A stretch of 64,000 nt of DNA from Thermococcus sp. M36 (GCF_012027355.1 NZ_SNUH01000001.1:434001-498000); one strand, 5' to 3'; positions 25,988 to 34,302 are shown, counted from the first letter of the stretch. Numbers and translations are program-made. The notes: generated by a model from the sequence alone, not told the origin.

Positions 25988-27199
25988 TCACCCCACGAAC
26001 ATAAGGAACTTGAATATGGCCGCGCTTATCAGACCCGCGACCGGAACGGTAACGAACCAGGAGATTATTATGTCCCTAACGATGTTCTTGTTTATTGCCT
26101 TTACTCCCCTGGCAAGGCCTATCCCTATGACGGCTCCAACGACGGTGTGGGTGGTCGATATCGGAAGACCCATCCAGCTCGCCACGAGGACGACGGTTGC
26201 AGCCGAGAAATCAATGGTGAATCCACGCGTGTTGGTGAGTTCGGTTATCTTCTTTCCTACGGTCTCCATAACTCTGTATCCGTACGTTGCGACACCTATT
26301 GCTATTCCTAGGCCACCGAGCGCCAGTATCCACTTGGGGACGGGAACCTTCATGCCGCTCAGTCCCATCGTTGCCACTGCGTAAACGGCTGCCACAGGCC
26401 CTATCGCGTTTGCGACGTCGTTGGCACCGTGTGCAAGGGCAACGTAGCCAGAGGTAACCACCTGTGCCTTCTTGAATATCGCCTCAACTCCTATGAATGG
26501 GTCGCTGCTCGGGAAGCGGAGTTTTATGAGGAGGTACGTTATAACGAACACGATTATACCGAGCGGGACACCGTACATGAAAACGCCCGTCTTGAGGTCC
26601 TTCCCGTGGAGAACCTTGATGTAGAACATGGTTCCTATGACCACGAAGGCCAGCCCAATCCAGAAGGGCGACCAGATGCGGGCGCTTCTGACCGGGTCTT
26701 TCCTCTCAAATATGCTCTTGGTCAGCGCCTTGAATATGAAGTAGGCCATTATGGCACCGACTATCGGCGAGAGAATCCAGCTGAGAACCACCTGCGTCAT
26801 CTTGCCCCAGTTGACTATGGCCGTTCCGGCGTAGACTATTCCATAGCCCGCTATGCCGCCTATGATGGAATGGGTGGTCGAGACCGGCAGACCGAACTTT
26901 GTTGCGATGATAAGCCATACTGTTGCCGCCAGGAGCGCAGCCACGGAACCGTAGACGAGAACCATCGGGTCGGTTATCATCGTCGGGTCAAGAATGCCTT
27001 TCCTTATCGTCTCGGTGACGCTCTTGCCGAAGAAGTAGGCTCCAGTGAATTCAAGGACTCCGGCTATGATGACCGCCTGCTTCGGTGTTATCGCATTCGC
27101 ACCGACGGCAGTGCTCATCGAGTTGGCGGCATCGTTTGCACCTATCGCCCATGCCATTGCAAAGCCCAGAATGATCGTTACCAGCAACCACGGCTCCAC
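25988..27199 (-). CDS. PiT-family inorganic phosphate transporter
   Basis: This roughly 403-residue permease is built from two PiT repeats. The duplicated signature GANDAANS-type motif is seen twice: MAWAIGANDAANSMSTAVGA near the N-terminus and LAHGANDVANAIGPVAA in the middle. Matching ISTTHSIIGG and ISTTHTVVGA motifs are also present. It moves phosphate with Na+ or H+. GTG (27208) and ATG (27205) lie in the ribosome binding site itself; GGTGAT plus four bases points to GTG 27199 (MEPWLLV). Confidence 0.93.
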   Translation of the reverse strand: MEPWLLVTIILGFAMAWAIGANDAANSMSTAVGANAITPKQAVIIAGVLEFTGAYFFGKSVTETIRKGILDPTMITDPMVLVYGSVAALLAATVWLIIATKFGLPVSTTHSIIGGIAGYGIVYAGTAIVNWGKMTQVVLSWILSPIVGAIMAYFIFKALTKSIFERKDPVRSARIWSPFWIGLAFVVIGTMFYIKVLHGKDLKTGVFMYGVPLGIIVFVITYLLIKLRFPSSDPFIGVEAIFKKAQVVTSGYVALAHGANDVANAIGPVAAVYAVATMGLSGMKVPVPKWILALGGLGIAIGVATYGYRVMETVGKKITELTNTRGFTIDFSAATVVLVASWMGLPISTTHTVVGAVIGIGLARGVKAINKNIVRDIIISWFVTVPVAGLISAAIFKFLMFVG

Positions 27200-27204
27200 C
27201 TGCA

Positions 27205-27312
27205 TCACCGTGGGGAGCTAAGTGGTGCTATATAAATATCTTGCCGCAGTAGAATATAGTTGTGTGGGAGTCTCTATATAGGGATAAATAGAATAAATAG
27301 AAGAGCGCAGGG
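27205..27312. promoter_or_regulatory. Promoter region of the phosphate transporter operon
   Basis: A clear minus-strand TATA box (GATATTTATATAGC, at about 27228-27241) lies some 30 bases upstream of the transporter start. The rest of the gap, with TATATAGGGATAAATAGAATAAATAG, is AT-rich and ends at the stop of the phosphoesterase gene. No clear operator for phosphate control is seen. Confidence 0.6.
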
Positions 27313-28971
27313 TTAAGGCTCCACCTTCACGGGCTCGGCCGTTATGTTCCCCGAGGAACCCATAACGAGCCTGGCGTAGTGGTAGAAGCCGCCCTCGTCC
27401 GGTTTGGCGTAGAGCGGTGCCCCACCGCCGCCGGTGACTATGTACCTGACACCCTCTATCGTGCCGTCCCAGAAGATGTGGATGTGGCTGAACACTCCAA
27501 AGGCATCGTACTCCTTCATGAGCTGGAGGAGCTTCTTGCCGTCCATGTAGTTCATGCCGTGGTTCCCGCTGGGCCTCGGGTCAACTGGGGGGGCGTGCAT
27601 GACGATGACGGGCTTCTTGCCAAGGCTCTTAGCCCTTTCGAGCTTGTCCCTAAGCCACGCCCACTGCTCGTCGCTCAGCCCGTAGTCGTTCTCAATGTTG
27701 TTCATGAAGATATAGTAGTAATCCCCGAGGACGAAGGAGTAGTCCGTTGGGCCGAAGAGCATGTGGTAGACGTTTATCCCTTCACCGCGGTACTCGTGGT
27801 TGCCAACGGCTATGAAGACCGGTTTGTTCCACTTCCAGTTCTTCATCAGCTCGCCCCACTCGTCCACCTTGCCGGAATAAACCAGGTCGCCGCCGTCTAT
27901 TATGAAGACCCCATCGTCAGCGTTCATGGCATCCCGCACCTTGAGGAACGCCGGAGGAACCTCCTTCCCTCCGTCCGGTCTGTGGTCGCCGAATGCAAGG
28001 ACGGTATAGTTAGCCAGCTCCTTAGCCTCTATCCTAAAGGAACCCTCCGACGTGCTGAACCTGACCCATGTGTCCCCAACCTCAGCGTTTTCCGGCAGGG
28101 TGAGAACGCTCGGGTTGGTGTTCTCTATCACGTAGGTGAGCTCCGCTCCGTTGGGGTTCTTGACTTCCACGCTGACGTTGAAGCTGAGGGAGTATATGTG
28201 AACGGTCGAGCCGTTGACGAGCCTTATGAAGCCTCCTTTCACGGTAACATTCTCTCCCTCAACGACGCGCCAGTAGTAGATGAAGGGCTCCATCGTCTTA
28301 AATGAGCTCAAGTACCAGTGCTCTCCCTCGTCGGGTATCCCGTTCCAGTTGTTGTCCCCTATGACCTTGAGGAGAATCCCCTCGAACTCGCCGCTCCTCA
28401 GGACGTCGCCGGTGTTTATCCGCTTCCCCTCCTTCAGCCCCATCGCGTACTCCAGAGCAGCCCCGGCACCGGCCTTGCTCGTCCCGGTGAAGACGAGATA
28501 GGCCTTTCCGTCCTTGTTAAAGGCCGCAAAGATGCCTTTGTCCTGGCCGACGAACTTGAGGCCGAGCTTGTAGACGATGTAGCCAAAGTAGTCGTTGACT
28601 GTTATCAGTATCGGTCTGCCCTTGAGGATCGGCCGGGCGTCCTCCGGGGAGAGTATCGCTATTCCTCCGTCGTACTGGCTCACCGGGAGGATTTTAGCGT
28701 TCGGGAAGTAGTGCTTCGCAAGATCTTCATAACCCTCGCTGGCGTAGACCTTCGACGTGTCCACGATCTCGTACCATCTGGAGAGAACCTGGCCCTTTTC
28801 GTAGGACGCGAAGTCAATGCCGCCGGATTCGGCATGAGACACTGTTGGTGAGGTAGCTGACGGGGTTCCTGTCTCAGGGGAAGACGTTGAAGCTGTCCCT
28901 CCCGTTGACCCTAGGCATCCGGCCGTCAGGACGATCAAAACCAGCAGGAGTGCAGAAGCAATCTTCTTCAT
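27313..28971 (-). CDS. Secreted metallophosphoesterase lipoprotein
   Basis: This 552-residue protein has a signal peptide (MKKIASALLLVLIVL) and lipobox LTAGC followed by a Ser/Thr/Pro linker, so it is anchored outside the cell. Residues from about 50 to 340 form a beta-rich region I do not recognise. The last 220 residues are a calcineurin-like phosphoesterase with FGDHRPDGG, DGGDLVYSG, VGNHEY, MHAPP and FSHIHIF metal-ligand motifs. It may release phosphate from organic esters for the PiT system next door; that is inference. ATG 28971 has a ribosome binding site GGAGGTGG. Confidence 0.88.
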   Translation of the reverse strand: MKKIASALLLVLIVLTAGCLGSTGGTASTSSPETGTPSATSPTVSHAESGGIDFASYEKGQVLSRWYEIVDTSKVYASEGYEDLAKHYFPNAKILPVSQYDGGIAILSPEDARPILKGRPILITVNDYFGYIVYKLGLKFVGQDKGIFAAFNKDGKAYLVFTGTSKAGAGAALEYAMGLKEGKRINTGDVLRSGEFEGILLKVIGDNNWNGIPDEGEHWYLSSFKTMEPFIYYWRVVEGENVTVKGGFIRLVNGSTVHIYSLSFNVSVEVKNPNGAELTYVIENTNPSVLTLPENAEVGDTWVRFSTSEGSFRIEAKELANYTVLAFGDHRPDGGKEVPPAFLKVRDAMNADDGVFIIDGGDLVYSGKVDEWGELMKNWKWNKPVFIAVGNHEYRGEGINVYHMLFGPTDYSFVLGDYYYIFMNNIENDYGLSDEQWAWLRDKLERAKSLGKKPVIVMHAPPVDPRPSGNHGMNYMDGKKLLQLMKEYDAFGVFSHIHIFWDGTIEGVRYIVTGGGGAPLYAKPDEGGFYHYARLVMGSSGNITAEPVKVEP

Positions 28972-29099
28972 ATTGTCCACCTCCAAAAAGTTTGGAGCCG
29001 GCGTTTAAAGTCCTTTTGGCCTTCCCGACATACCTGCCGCTGGCCCCGGGCTCGGCAGGTTTAAATAATGATGTCTAAAAGTTCTCTTTGGGTGATGCC

Positions 29100-29456
29100 A
29101 TGTTCGTCGGACACTACAGAGACGTCCCGGAAAAGGACACCGGTTTTGATGGGGTGACCATAAGGTGGCTCGTTTCTCCAAAGTTAGGAGCGAAGAACTA
29201 CGCCATGCGCTACTTCGTCCTCAAGAAGGGCGCCGAAATACCCCTCCACCACCACGACTGGGAGCACGAGATCTTTGTTGTCAGAGGCGAGGGGGTAATA
29301 ACCAACGGAAAGGAAGAGTTCCATGTTAAGGAGGGAAGCTTCCTCTACGTCCCGCCCAACGAGCCCCACGGCTACAAAGCGACGGGGGAAACGTTTGAGT
29401 TTCTCTGCATAATTCCAGCAAAGAAAGAGGCCATCCCAGAGGACGAGTGGGAATGA
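29100..29456 (+). CDS. Small cupin-domain protein
   Basis: This 118-residue single-domain cupin has both metal motifs: HHHDWEHEIFVVRGEG and PPNEPHGYKA. The function is not known; single cupins include isomerases, dioxygenases and sensors. The start ATG 29100 follows GGTGAT-N4. A TATA box (GGTTTAAATAAT, 29058-29069) lies about 30 bases upstream. A T-rich stretch just after the stop may end transcription. Confidence 0.88.
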   Translation: MFVGHYRDVPEKDTGFDGVTIRWLVSPKLGAKNYAMRYFVLKKGAEIPLHHHDWEHEIFVVRGEGVITNGKEEFHVKEGSFLYVPPNEPHGYKATGETFEFLCIIPAKKEAIPEDEWE

Positions 29457-29469
29457 CACCCTTTTTATT
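29457..29469 (+). terminator. Possible T-run terminator after cupin gene
   Basis: CACCCTTTTTATTG directly follows the cupin stop codon. Thermococcales transcription ends at short T runs without a required hairpin. Supported only by position. Confidence 0.4.
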
Positions 29470-29574
29470 GTCCATTTCCGGCATGATGTTGATTTTTATT
29501 ACAAGATGGAACATATGGTGATGTTAAACACATAAACTTAACAGTTTTCGTTCACAACATGGGCATCTACATAT

Positions 29575-29594
29575 GCAAAAAGTATAAAAAAGTG
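29575..29594 (+). promoter_or_regulatory. Strong BRE/TATA promoter of the DUF257 gene
   Basis: GCAAAAAGTATAAAAAAGTG is a near-ideal archaeal BRE plus TATA element, set about 60 bases before the GTG start at 29645. The 185-base gap before it is AT-rich with no other feature I can support. Confidence 0.7.
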
Positions 29595-29644
29595 AGGCCA
29601 TACCCATTTACGAACCAACACCGCCCACTGAGAGGTGTCTGGAA

Positions 29645-30298
29645 GTGGTGGAAGTCCTAGATGAGGCCATCCGGAAGGTTTGGAACACCCTGAGGTTCGG
29701 AGAGACAGTGCTCATAGAGCACGTCTCGACCACAAGCCCCGCGCTGGGCCTCTACCACCTGACGTCATGGGCCCGCGACAGGGGATACAGGGTAGTTATA
29801 GACGACATCCTAGACACCCTGCACCTGTACAGAACACACCTGAAGGCCATGGGGATGGACACGTCGGTCATTGACGGGGCCACCGTGATAAAGGAGGGCG
29901 GCACGATAAACGTCGGACAGGTCAAGAGGAGGATATCCCTCAAAGAGGTGTCCATCAGGAAGAGCGAGTACAGCCAGGTGTACGAGCCCCTCCTTGAGGA
30001 CGGGAACGTGATAAGCCCCGTCCTCGGCATAGGGAAGCTGTTCCTTATATCGGAGTCCAAAAGAGAGGCATTGTCACTGCTAAACTCAATACTTGCAAGC
30101 ACAGGAGATGAGCGGAGGATAATGTTCTACTTCCTGAACGTGGACCTGATCAACACGTGCTGTCCCTACGTACTCCCGCTCCTTGAAGAACTCGCCACCA
30201 CGGTCATAAGCCTGAACAAGGAGGGAAGAAGCGTTAAGCTGATGATCAGAAAGTCCGTAAACAACAGGATAGACGGCATCGAAATAACCCTCAGGTGA
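29645..30298 (+). CDS. DUF257 family protein (Thermococcales, RecA-like fold)
   Basis: This 217-residue protein has an alpha/beta layout (ETVLIEHVSTTSPALGLYHL, YRVVIDDILDT, IMFYFLNVDLI) like RecA/KaiC-type folds but without a Walker A motif, as in the DUF257 family found mostly in Thermococcales. It is probably not an ATPase; the role is unknown. The start is GTG with a second GTG next to it and AGGTG upstream. It stands alone under a strong promoter. Confidence 0.75.
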   Translation: MVEVLDEAIRKVWNTLRFGETVLIEHVSTTSPALGLYHLTSWARDRGYRVVIDDILDTLHLYRTHLKAMGMDTSVIDGATVIKEGGTINVGQVKRRISLKEVSIRKSEYSQVYEPLLEDGNVISPVLGIGKLFLISESKREALSLLNSILASTGDERRIMFYFLNVDLINTCCPYVLPLLEELATTVISLNKEGRSVKLMIRKSVNNRIDGIEITLR

Positions 30299-30328
30299 CC
30301 CACACTTTCAAATTTTTCTTCCAAAATT

Positions 30329-31606
30329 TCAGGGGCTGGCGGAACCCAGCAAGTACGTGGATGTGGCCTTTACGACCTTTGCGGGGACGAACTCTCCCGG
30401 TTCCCCTGAATCGAGGATTATCTCCTTGTAGTTAAAAGTTCGTCCTTCAACCCCTCCCTTTTCCCCGGCGCCGTGGACGAGAACCTCGACTGTCCTGCCG
30501 ACGTAGGAGCGGTTTATTTCGTGGGCTATCTGAAGCCTGAGCCTGTGCAGAAGCCTGGAGCGCTCCTTAACCTTCCAGCCGGGGAGCTGCTTCCATCTGG
30601 CAGCTACCGTTCCCGGTCTCGGAGAGTAGCGGGAGACGTTTATCTTGTCGGGCCTGACCCTTTTCACGAGCTCGACGGTGTTCTGAAAGGCCTCTTCGGT
30701 TTCGCCGGGAAAGCCGACTATAATGTCGGTGTTGAGGTTCAGACCACGGACTTTTCTGCGGAACCTCCGAACTATCTCCTCGAACTCTTCCACAGTGTAC
30801 ATCCTTCCCATACGCCTTAACACATCGTTATCCCCGCTCTGAACCGGCAGGTGGAGGAACCTGTAGACTTTCGGATCCCGGTAGGCATCAACCAGCTCGT
30901 CGAGTATCTTTATCGCATGGTTCGGGTTCATCATGCCGACCCTTATCCTGAAGTCGCTCTCTATGGCGGTTATCTCGTCGAGGAGTCTGGCTAAATTCGT
31001 CCCGATGTCAAAGCCGTAACATCCAGTGTCTTCGCTTGAGAGCTGTATCTCCCTATAACCCCTTGCCAGAGCTTCCTTCACCCATTTGACTACGAGTTCA
31101 GGCTTGTAGCTCTTAAGCACTCCCCTCGCAAAGCGGGTCGCACAGTAGGTGCATCCGTTCAAGCAGCCCTCGCTTATGGGCACGACGAAGGCAACACCGT
31201 TTTTCCACAGCCTCGGGAGTTCGAGCTTGTCTATGCTTCTCTCGCGCCAGCCCTCAACGCTCACCAGCTTTCCGCCGCGCTCCGCTACGCTTATCGCCTC
31301 GGCTATTCTATCAATGCTTTTCACTCCGAGGATTCCGGAGACGCGGGGGTCTATGGCTTCCGGACTGACGTGAGGAAGGCAGCCGGTGACGATGACCCTT
31401 TTTCCAGAGCCGATGAGCTCCGCTATGCGCTCGCGCATGTGCTTCTCGGTGGGGTCCTTTACGGCACAGGTGTTCACCACGACGTAGTCAGCAGTTTCTG
31501 GGGTTTCCACTAGACTATACCCAGCCCTAACCAGGATGGCCTCCATTATCTCCGCATCGGCCCTGTTCCTCGTGCAACCATAGGTCTCGACGTGAACCCT
31601 TGTCAT
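30329..31606 (-). CDS. tRNA t6A37 methylthiotransferase (MtaB/e-MtaB type radical SAM)
   Basis: This 425-residue iron-sulfur enzyme has an N-terminal UPF0004 domain with Cys 11, 47 and 76 (ETYGCTRN, NTCAVKD, TGCLPH). The radical-SAM centre is Cys 148, 152 and 155 (EGCLNGCTYC), and a C-terminal TRAM RNA-binding domain spans about residues 365-425. It adds a methylthio group to threonylcarbamoyl-adenosine at tRNA position 37 (ms2t6A). This works downstream of KEOPS, whose Cgi121 subunit is encoded at 15388. Confidence 0.93.
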   Translation of the reverse strand: MTRVHVETYGCTRNRADAEIMEAILVRAGYSLVETPETADYVVVNTCAVKDPTEKHMRERIAELIGSGKRVIVTGCLPHVSPEAIDPRVSGILGVKSIDRIAEAISVAERGGKLVSVEGWRERSIDKLELPRLWKNGVAFVVPISEGCLNGCTYCATRFARGVLKSYKPELVVKWVKEALARGYREIQLSSEDTGCYGFDIGTNLARLLDEITAIESDFRIRVGMMNPNHAIKILDELVDAYRDPKVYRFLHLPVQSGDNDVLRRMGRMYTVEEFEEIVRRFRRKVRGLNLNTDIIVGFPGETEEAFQNTVELVKRVRPDKINVSRYSPRPGTVAARWKQLPGWKVKERSRLLHRLRLQIAHEINRSYVGRTVEVLVHGAGEKGGVEGRTFNYKEIILDSGEPGEFVPAKVVKATSTYLLGSASP

Positions 31607-31659
31607 CGGTGCCGGCTGGACTAAGGGGTTTAAAAAGGGTGCGGTTCAGATTTGGGAAC

Positions 31660-31959
31660 TCACACAAAACCTATCATGCTCAGGAGCATGAAGAGTGCCA
31701 CGAAGAGGAACGCACCAAGGCTGAGCAACACCTTCTTTATCCAGGGATAGGGCCTGTTGTAGTGCCTCATGACCAGAAAGGAGAAGACAGAGATGATAAG
31801 AACCGGAACGAAGGCTGAAACCACTATGAAGAACGTGCCCGACAGGTAGCGGTCGATTCCCGCAGTGTCGAGGAAAGCCACCGTCCAGTAGAGCATGATA
31901 GGTGAGAGAAGAACCAGAACACCGACTATAACCCCAATCGTTATGGAGTCCTCGTCCAT
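31660..31959 (-). CDS. Small membrane protein of unknown function
   Basis: This 99-residue protein has three apolar helices (IGVIVGVLVLLSPIML, GTFFIVVSAFVPVLIISVF, VLLSLGAFLFVALFMLLS) joined by a basic loop (VMRHYNRPYPWIKK). No family is recognised. GGTGGTCTC gives a ribosome binding site. It lies between the methylthiotransferase and TRAM genes on the same strand. Confidence 0.7.
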   Translation of the reverse strand: MDEDSITIGVIVGVLVLLSPIMLYWTVAFLDTAGIDRYLSGTFFIVVSAFVPVLIISVFSFLVMRHYNRPYPWIKKVLLSLGAFLFVALFMLLSMIGFV

Positions 31960-32037
31960 GAGACCACCGGGAGAATTTGGACTAAAACCTTGAAAACGTT
32001 TTCACAAGCGTCAGGTAAGAATAGAAGGAAAAGGAAA

Positions 32038-32250
32038 TCAGATGACTTCCGCGAAAGCGAACTTTCTCTTAACCGAGTTAATGACGATCTCAACCTCGTC
32101 GCCGACCTGGGTGTTCGGGACGAAGATAACGAAGCCCTTTATCTTGGCGATGCCGTCACCGCCCTTCCCAAGGCTCTCAATCCTAACTCTGTACCTTTCT
32201 CCAACCTTAACCGGGGCCTCGTAGCCACCGCCAAATCCATCTCCATACAT
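32038..32250 (-). CDS. TRAM-domain RNA-binding protein
   Basis: This 70-residue protein is a single TRAM domain ([21 protein letters not shown], read as two strands; then [18 protein letters not shown]), the five-stranded RNA-binding barrel. Such small archaeal proteins are abundant and act like cold-shock RNA chaperones. The ATG at 32250 follows GGTGTTGGAT. A minus-strand TATA box (CTTTATATACTC, about 32329-32341) lies upstream. Longer upstream readings are GC-rich nonsense. Confidence 0.9.
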   Translation of the reverse strand: MYGDGFGGGYEAPVKVGERYRVRIESLGKGGDGIAKIKGFVIFVPNTQVGDEVEIVINSVKRKFAFAEVI

Positions 32251-32390
32251 ATCCAACACCAACTCTTTCAACTTTTGGAACCTTCCCGAAAAGACTCCGA
32301 GAAGAGTCCCAGTGTGGGCTAGCCGGGAGAGTATATAAAGCTTTGGGTGGTCTTTATGGCCACAGGGGCATAAAAAGGACTTTCCGGGCC

Positions 32391-32465
32391 AGATATGGGC
32401 ACCGGTGGGAGGTTTCCGGGATCTCCACGCTGGAGGAGTCCCAGGCACTCGGGCGCCGGTATCTA
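32391..32465 (+). ncRNA. Candidate structured small RNA
   Basis: A GC-rich island sits in AT-rich flanks. AGATA (32391-32395) can pair with TATCT (32460-32464), ACCGG (32401-32405) with CCGGT (32456-32460), and inside them GGGA-x-CTCCA with TGGAG-GAG-TCCC around a CGC loop (about 32418-32442). A TATA-like CATAAAAAGG (32369-32378) lies just upstream. GC-rich stem blocks are a known mark of RNA genes in hyperthermophiles. The internal loop between stems could be an H/ACA-type pocket, but no ACA tail is clear, and an mRNA leader or operator structure is possible. Confidence 0.35.
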
Positions 32466-32472
32466 ACCTAAG

Positions 32473-32489
32473 GTTAAAAACAAAGCGTT
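32473..32489 (+). promoter_or_regulatory. SurR operator (perfect GTTn3AACn5GTT) upstream of mbhA
   Basis: GTTAAAAACAAAGCGTT matches the extended SurR consensus at all nine fixed positions. It lies about 40-50 bases upstream of the TATA-like box of the first hydrogenase operon, the position from which SurR activates MBH genes in Pyrococcus furiosus when sulfur is absent. Confidence 0.8.
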
Positions 32490-32585
32490 ACATACCTTTG
32501 TTTTCAATTCTAAACTTCAGAAAACCCTTTTAAGCCGTCTTTTTCTATTTCCTCCGGAAATCTAAGAAAATAAGGCCCGAACAGG

Positions 32586-32602
32586 GTTGTAAACCAAAAG
32601 TG
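32586..32602 (+). promoter_or_regulatory. SurR-like operator in the mbhA leader (one mismatch)
   Basis: GTTGTAAACCAAAAGTG has the complete GTTn3AAC core and GTG in place of the last GTT. It lies downstream of the likely start site and 12 bases before the mbhA start codon, so bound SurR here would more likely block than help transcription. Confidence 0.6.
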
Positions 32603-32614
32603 GGGGGACGGACA

Positions 32615-33112
32615 ATGAGTTTCATCGCTGTATTCATTTGGTCATACGTGCTCTGGTTAGTGCTGACTGCGGGAAGCAGGGGTCTGCTCTGGAGCAGCCA
32701 GGAGCTCGTTGCCGGGGTGATATTCTCGGCGATAATAGCCTTCGCCACCAGGGACGTCATAGGGGAGAAAGCATCGCGCTTCCTCAACCCCGTTAAGTGG
32801 GCGGGCTTCATAGCCTACACCCCCGTGCTCTTCTGGGGCATGGTCAAGGCCAACCTCGACGTTGCCTACCGCGTCATAACCGGCAGGATAAAGCCGGGAA
32901 TCGTGCGCGTCCCGGTTGACCTCGAAAACGACGCCCAGTACACCATACTGAGCAACTCGATAACCCTCACCCCTGGAACGCTGACCGTTGATGCCTGTCC
33001 GGAGGAGAAGGCACTCTACGTCCACTGGATAAACGTCACCGATAAGGAGCCAAAGAGCTCCGAGGTGATAGCCGGTTCATTTGAGAAATGGGCAAGGAGG
33101 CTGGGAAGATGA
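32615..33112 (+). CDS. mbhA: Membrane-bound hydrogenase subunit MbhA (MrpE-like)
   Basis: This 165-residue MrpE-type subunit has two N-terminal helices and a cytosolic domain with the conserved ANLDVAYRVITGRIKPGIV and SNSITLTPGTLTVD. It is the first gene of a 14-gene operon whose genes nearly all overlap by 4 bases. MbhA-H form the Na+/H+ antiporter part of the complex. The ATG 32615 follows a GGGGGACGG ribosome binding site. The paralogue in the second operon is at 40982. Confidence 0.92.
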   Translation: MSFIAVFIWSYVLWLVLTAGSRGLLWSSQELVAGVIFSAIIAFATRDVIGEKASRFLNPVKWAGFIAYTPVLFWGMVKANLDVAYRVITGRIKPGIVRVPVDLENDAQYTILSNSITLTPGTLTVDACPEEKALYVHWINVTDKEPKSSEVIAGSFEKWARRLGR

Positions 33113-33372
33113 TAGCACCCGAGTTCTTCTACGCTGCGGTCATAGTCATGATAGGCGCATTCCTGGCACTGCTCAGGGTGTTCTTCGGCCCGAGCGTGCC
33201 GGACAGGGTTGTTGGAGTAGACACCCTCAACACGCTCATCGTCGCGGGGATGGTTCTGCTAGGAGCGGCCTACGACAGGACGATATACATCGACATCGCG
33301 ATAGTCTACGCGCTTCTGAGCTACGTCGGAACGCTAGCGATAGCGAAGTACCTCCAGGGGGGATTGAGGTGA
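33109..33372 (+). CDS. mbhB: Hydrogenase subunit MbhB (MrpF-like)
   Basis: This 87-residue protein has three helices and the MrpF signature LRVFFGPSVPDRVVGVDTL near the first loop, plus IDIAIVYALLSYVGTLAI. It is a small antiporter subunit. The start is ATGA overlap with mbhA; an upstream in-frame start lies inside mbhA. Confidence 0.92.
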   Translation: MIAPEFFYAAVIVMIGAFLALLRVFFGPSVPDRVVGVDTLNTLIVAGMVLLGAAYDRTIYIDIAIVYALLSYVGTLAIAKYLQGGLR

Positions 33373-33740
33373 GCGCGGTAACCTACGTAATATACGCCTT
33401 CCTAGGCATAAACATCATCTTCAATCTGCTCGGCAGCTTCTCGCTCCACAGGTTCCCTGACGTCTACACGAGACTCCACGGGGCCACGAAGTGCACCACC
33501 TTTGGGACAATCTTCGCGGTTCTGGCGGTAGTTGTTCACGCTGCCTACCAGCTCCACCTCACCGGTGACCCCAAGTACCTCCAGATGGCGCTCCACAGCC
33601 TCGTGGCACTGGTAGCGCTCCTCCTCACGAACCCGACGGGGGCGCACGCAATAGCGAAGGCGGCACACCTCAGCGGATACAAGCCCGCCAAGGCGGTCGT
33701 TGATGCCTACGAAGAGAAACTAAGGGGTGGTGAGGAATGA
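33369..33740 (+). CDS. mbhC: Hydrogenase subunit MbhC (MrpG-like)
   Basis: This 123-residue protein has three helices with the MrpG marks FPDVYTRLHGATKCTTFGTI and LLLTNPTGAHAIAKAAH. It starts at GTG 33369 overlapping the mbhB stop (GTGA). It is part of the antiporter module and stops 4 bases into mbhD. Confidence 0.92.
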   Translation: MSAVTYVIYAFLGINIIFNLLGSFSLHRFPDVYTRLHGATKCTTFGTIFAVLAVVVHAAYQLHLTGDPKYLQMALHSLVALVALLLTNPTGAHAIAKAAHLSGYKPAKAVVDAYEEKLRGGEE

Positions 33741-34003
33741 ACGTCCTCTCTGTTGACATGGCGATCCAGTTCGGCATACTCCTCGGCGTCCTCATAGCGG
33801 CCTACCTCACGATAACCATGCGCGACTTGCTCAGCGCGGCCATAGCCTCGGCAGCGATGAGCCTTCTGCTGAGCCTGGAGTTCTACATGCTCCACGCGCC
33901 GGACGTCGCGATAGCCGAGGCCGCTGTTGGAGCCGGCGTCGTTACAGCCATAGTCGTGTATGGAATTGCCAAAACGGAGAGATGGGAGCGTGAGGGGCCA
34001 TGA
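33737..34003 (+). CDS. mbhD: Hydrogenase subunit MbhD (DUF4040, MrpA C-terminal-like)
   Basis: This 88-residue protein has three helices and the DUF4040 motif LEFYMLHAPDVAIAEAAVGA, equal to the segment following the large domain in bacterial MrpA and MbhE's partner. It contributes to the ion path in the known MBH structure. ATG 33737 overlaps the mbhC stop. Confidence 0.92.
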   Translation: MNVLSVDMAIQFGILLGVLIAAYLTITMRDLLSAAIASAAMSLLLSLEFYMLHAPDVAIAEAAVGAGVVTAIVVYGIAKTERWEREGP

Positions 34004-34302
34004 ACAGGACTTTTGGAGCTCTCGCACTGCTGTTCCTCCTGGGAGTATTGCTCGTCGTTGCGAGTCCGTCAACGGGGATAAAGTTCGGCCTCGGCGGGGA
34101 CGAGTGGATGAAGTATCGCTACACCGATCAGTACTACATCGAGCACGGCGTTGAGGAAGTCGGTGGAACAAACATAGTCACGAACATAGTGTTCGACTAC
34201 CGTGGCTACGACACCCTCGGGGAGGCGACGGTTCTCTTCACTGCCATAGCTGGAGCGGTTGCGCTCCTCAGGCCCTGGAGGAGGGATGAGGATGAAGAGT
34301 GA
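34000..34302 (+). CDS. mbhE: Hydrogenase subunit MbhE
   Basis: This 100-residue protein has two helices around an outer-face loop. The conserved NIVTNIVFDYRGYDTLGEAT and VLFTAIAGAVALLRPW are the MbhE / MrpA C-terminal pattern. ATGA overlap with mbhD; its end overlaps mbhF by 11 bases. Confidence 0.9.
   Translation: MNRTFGALALLFLLGVLLVVASPSTGIKFGLGGDEWMKYRYTDQYYIEHGVEEVGGTNIVTNIVFDYRGYDTLGEATVLFTAIAGAVALLRPWRRDEDEE

Larger units (their letters stand above)
32251..32614. promoter_or_regulatory. 364-base intergenic region with two promoters, SurR sites and a structured element
   Basis: This is the longest gene-free stretch in the window. From left to right it holds the promoter of the TRAM gene (minus strand) and a GC-rich hairpin-forming block (32391-32465). 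Then come a perfect extended SurR site (32473-32489), a TATA-like CCTTTTAAGCC (32526-32536) for the hydrogenase operon, and a second SurR-like site (32586-32602). The ATG of mbhA is at 32615. Confidence 0.7.
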
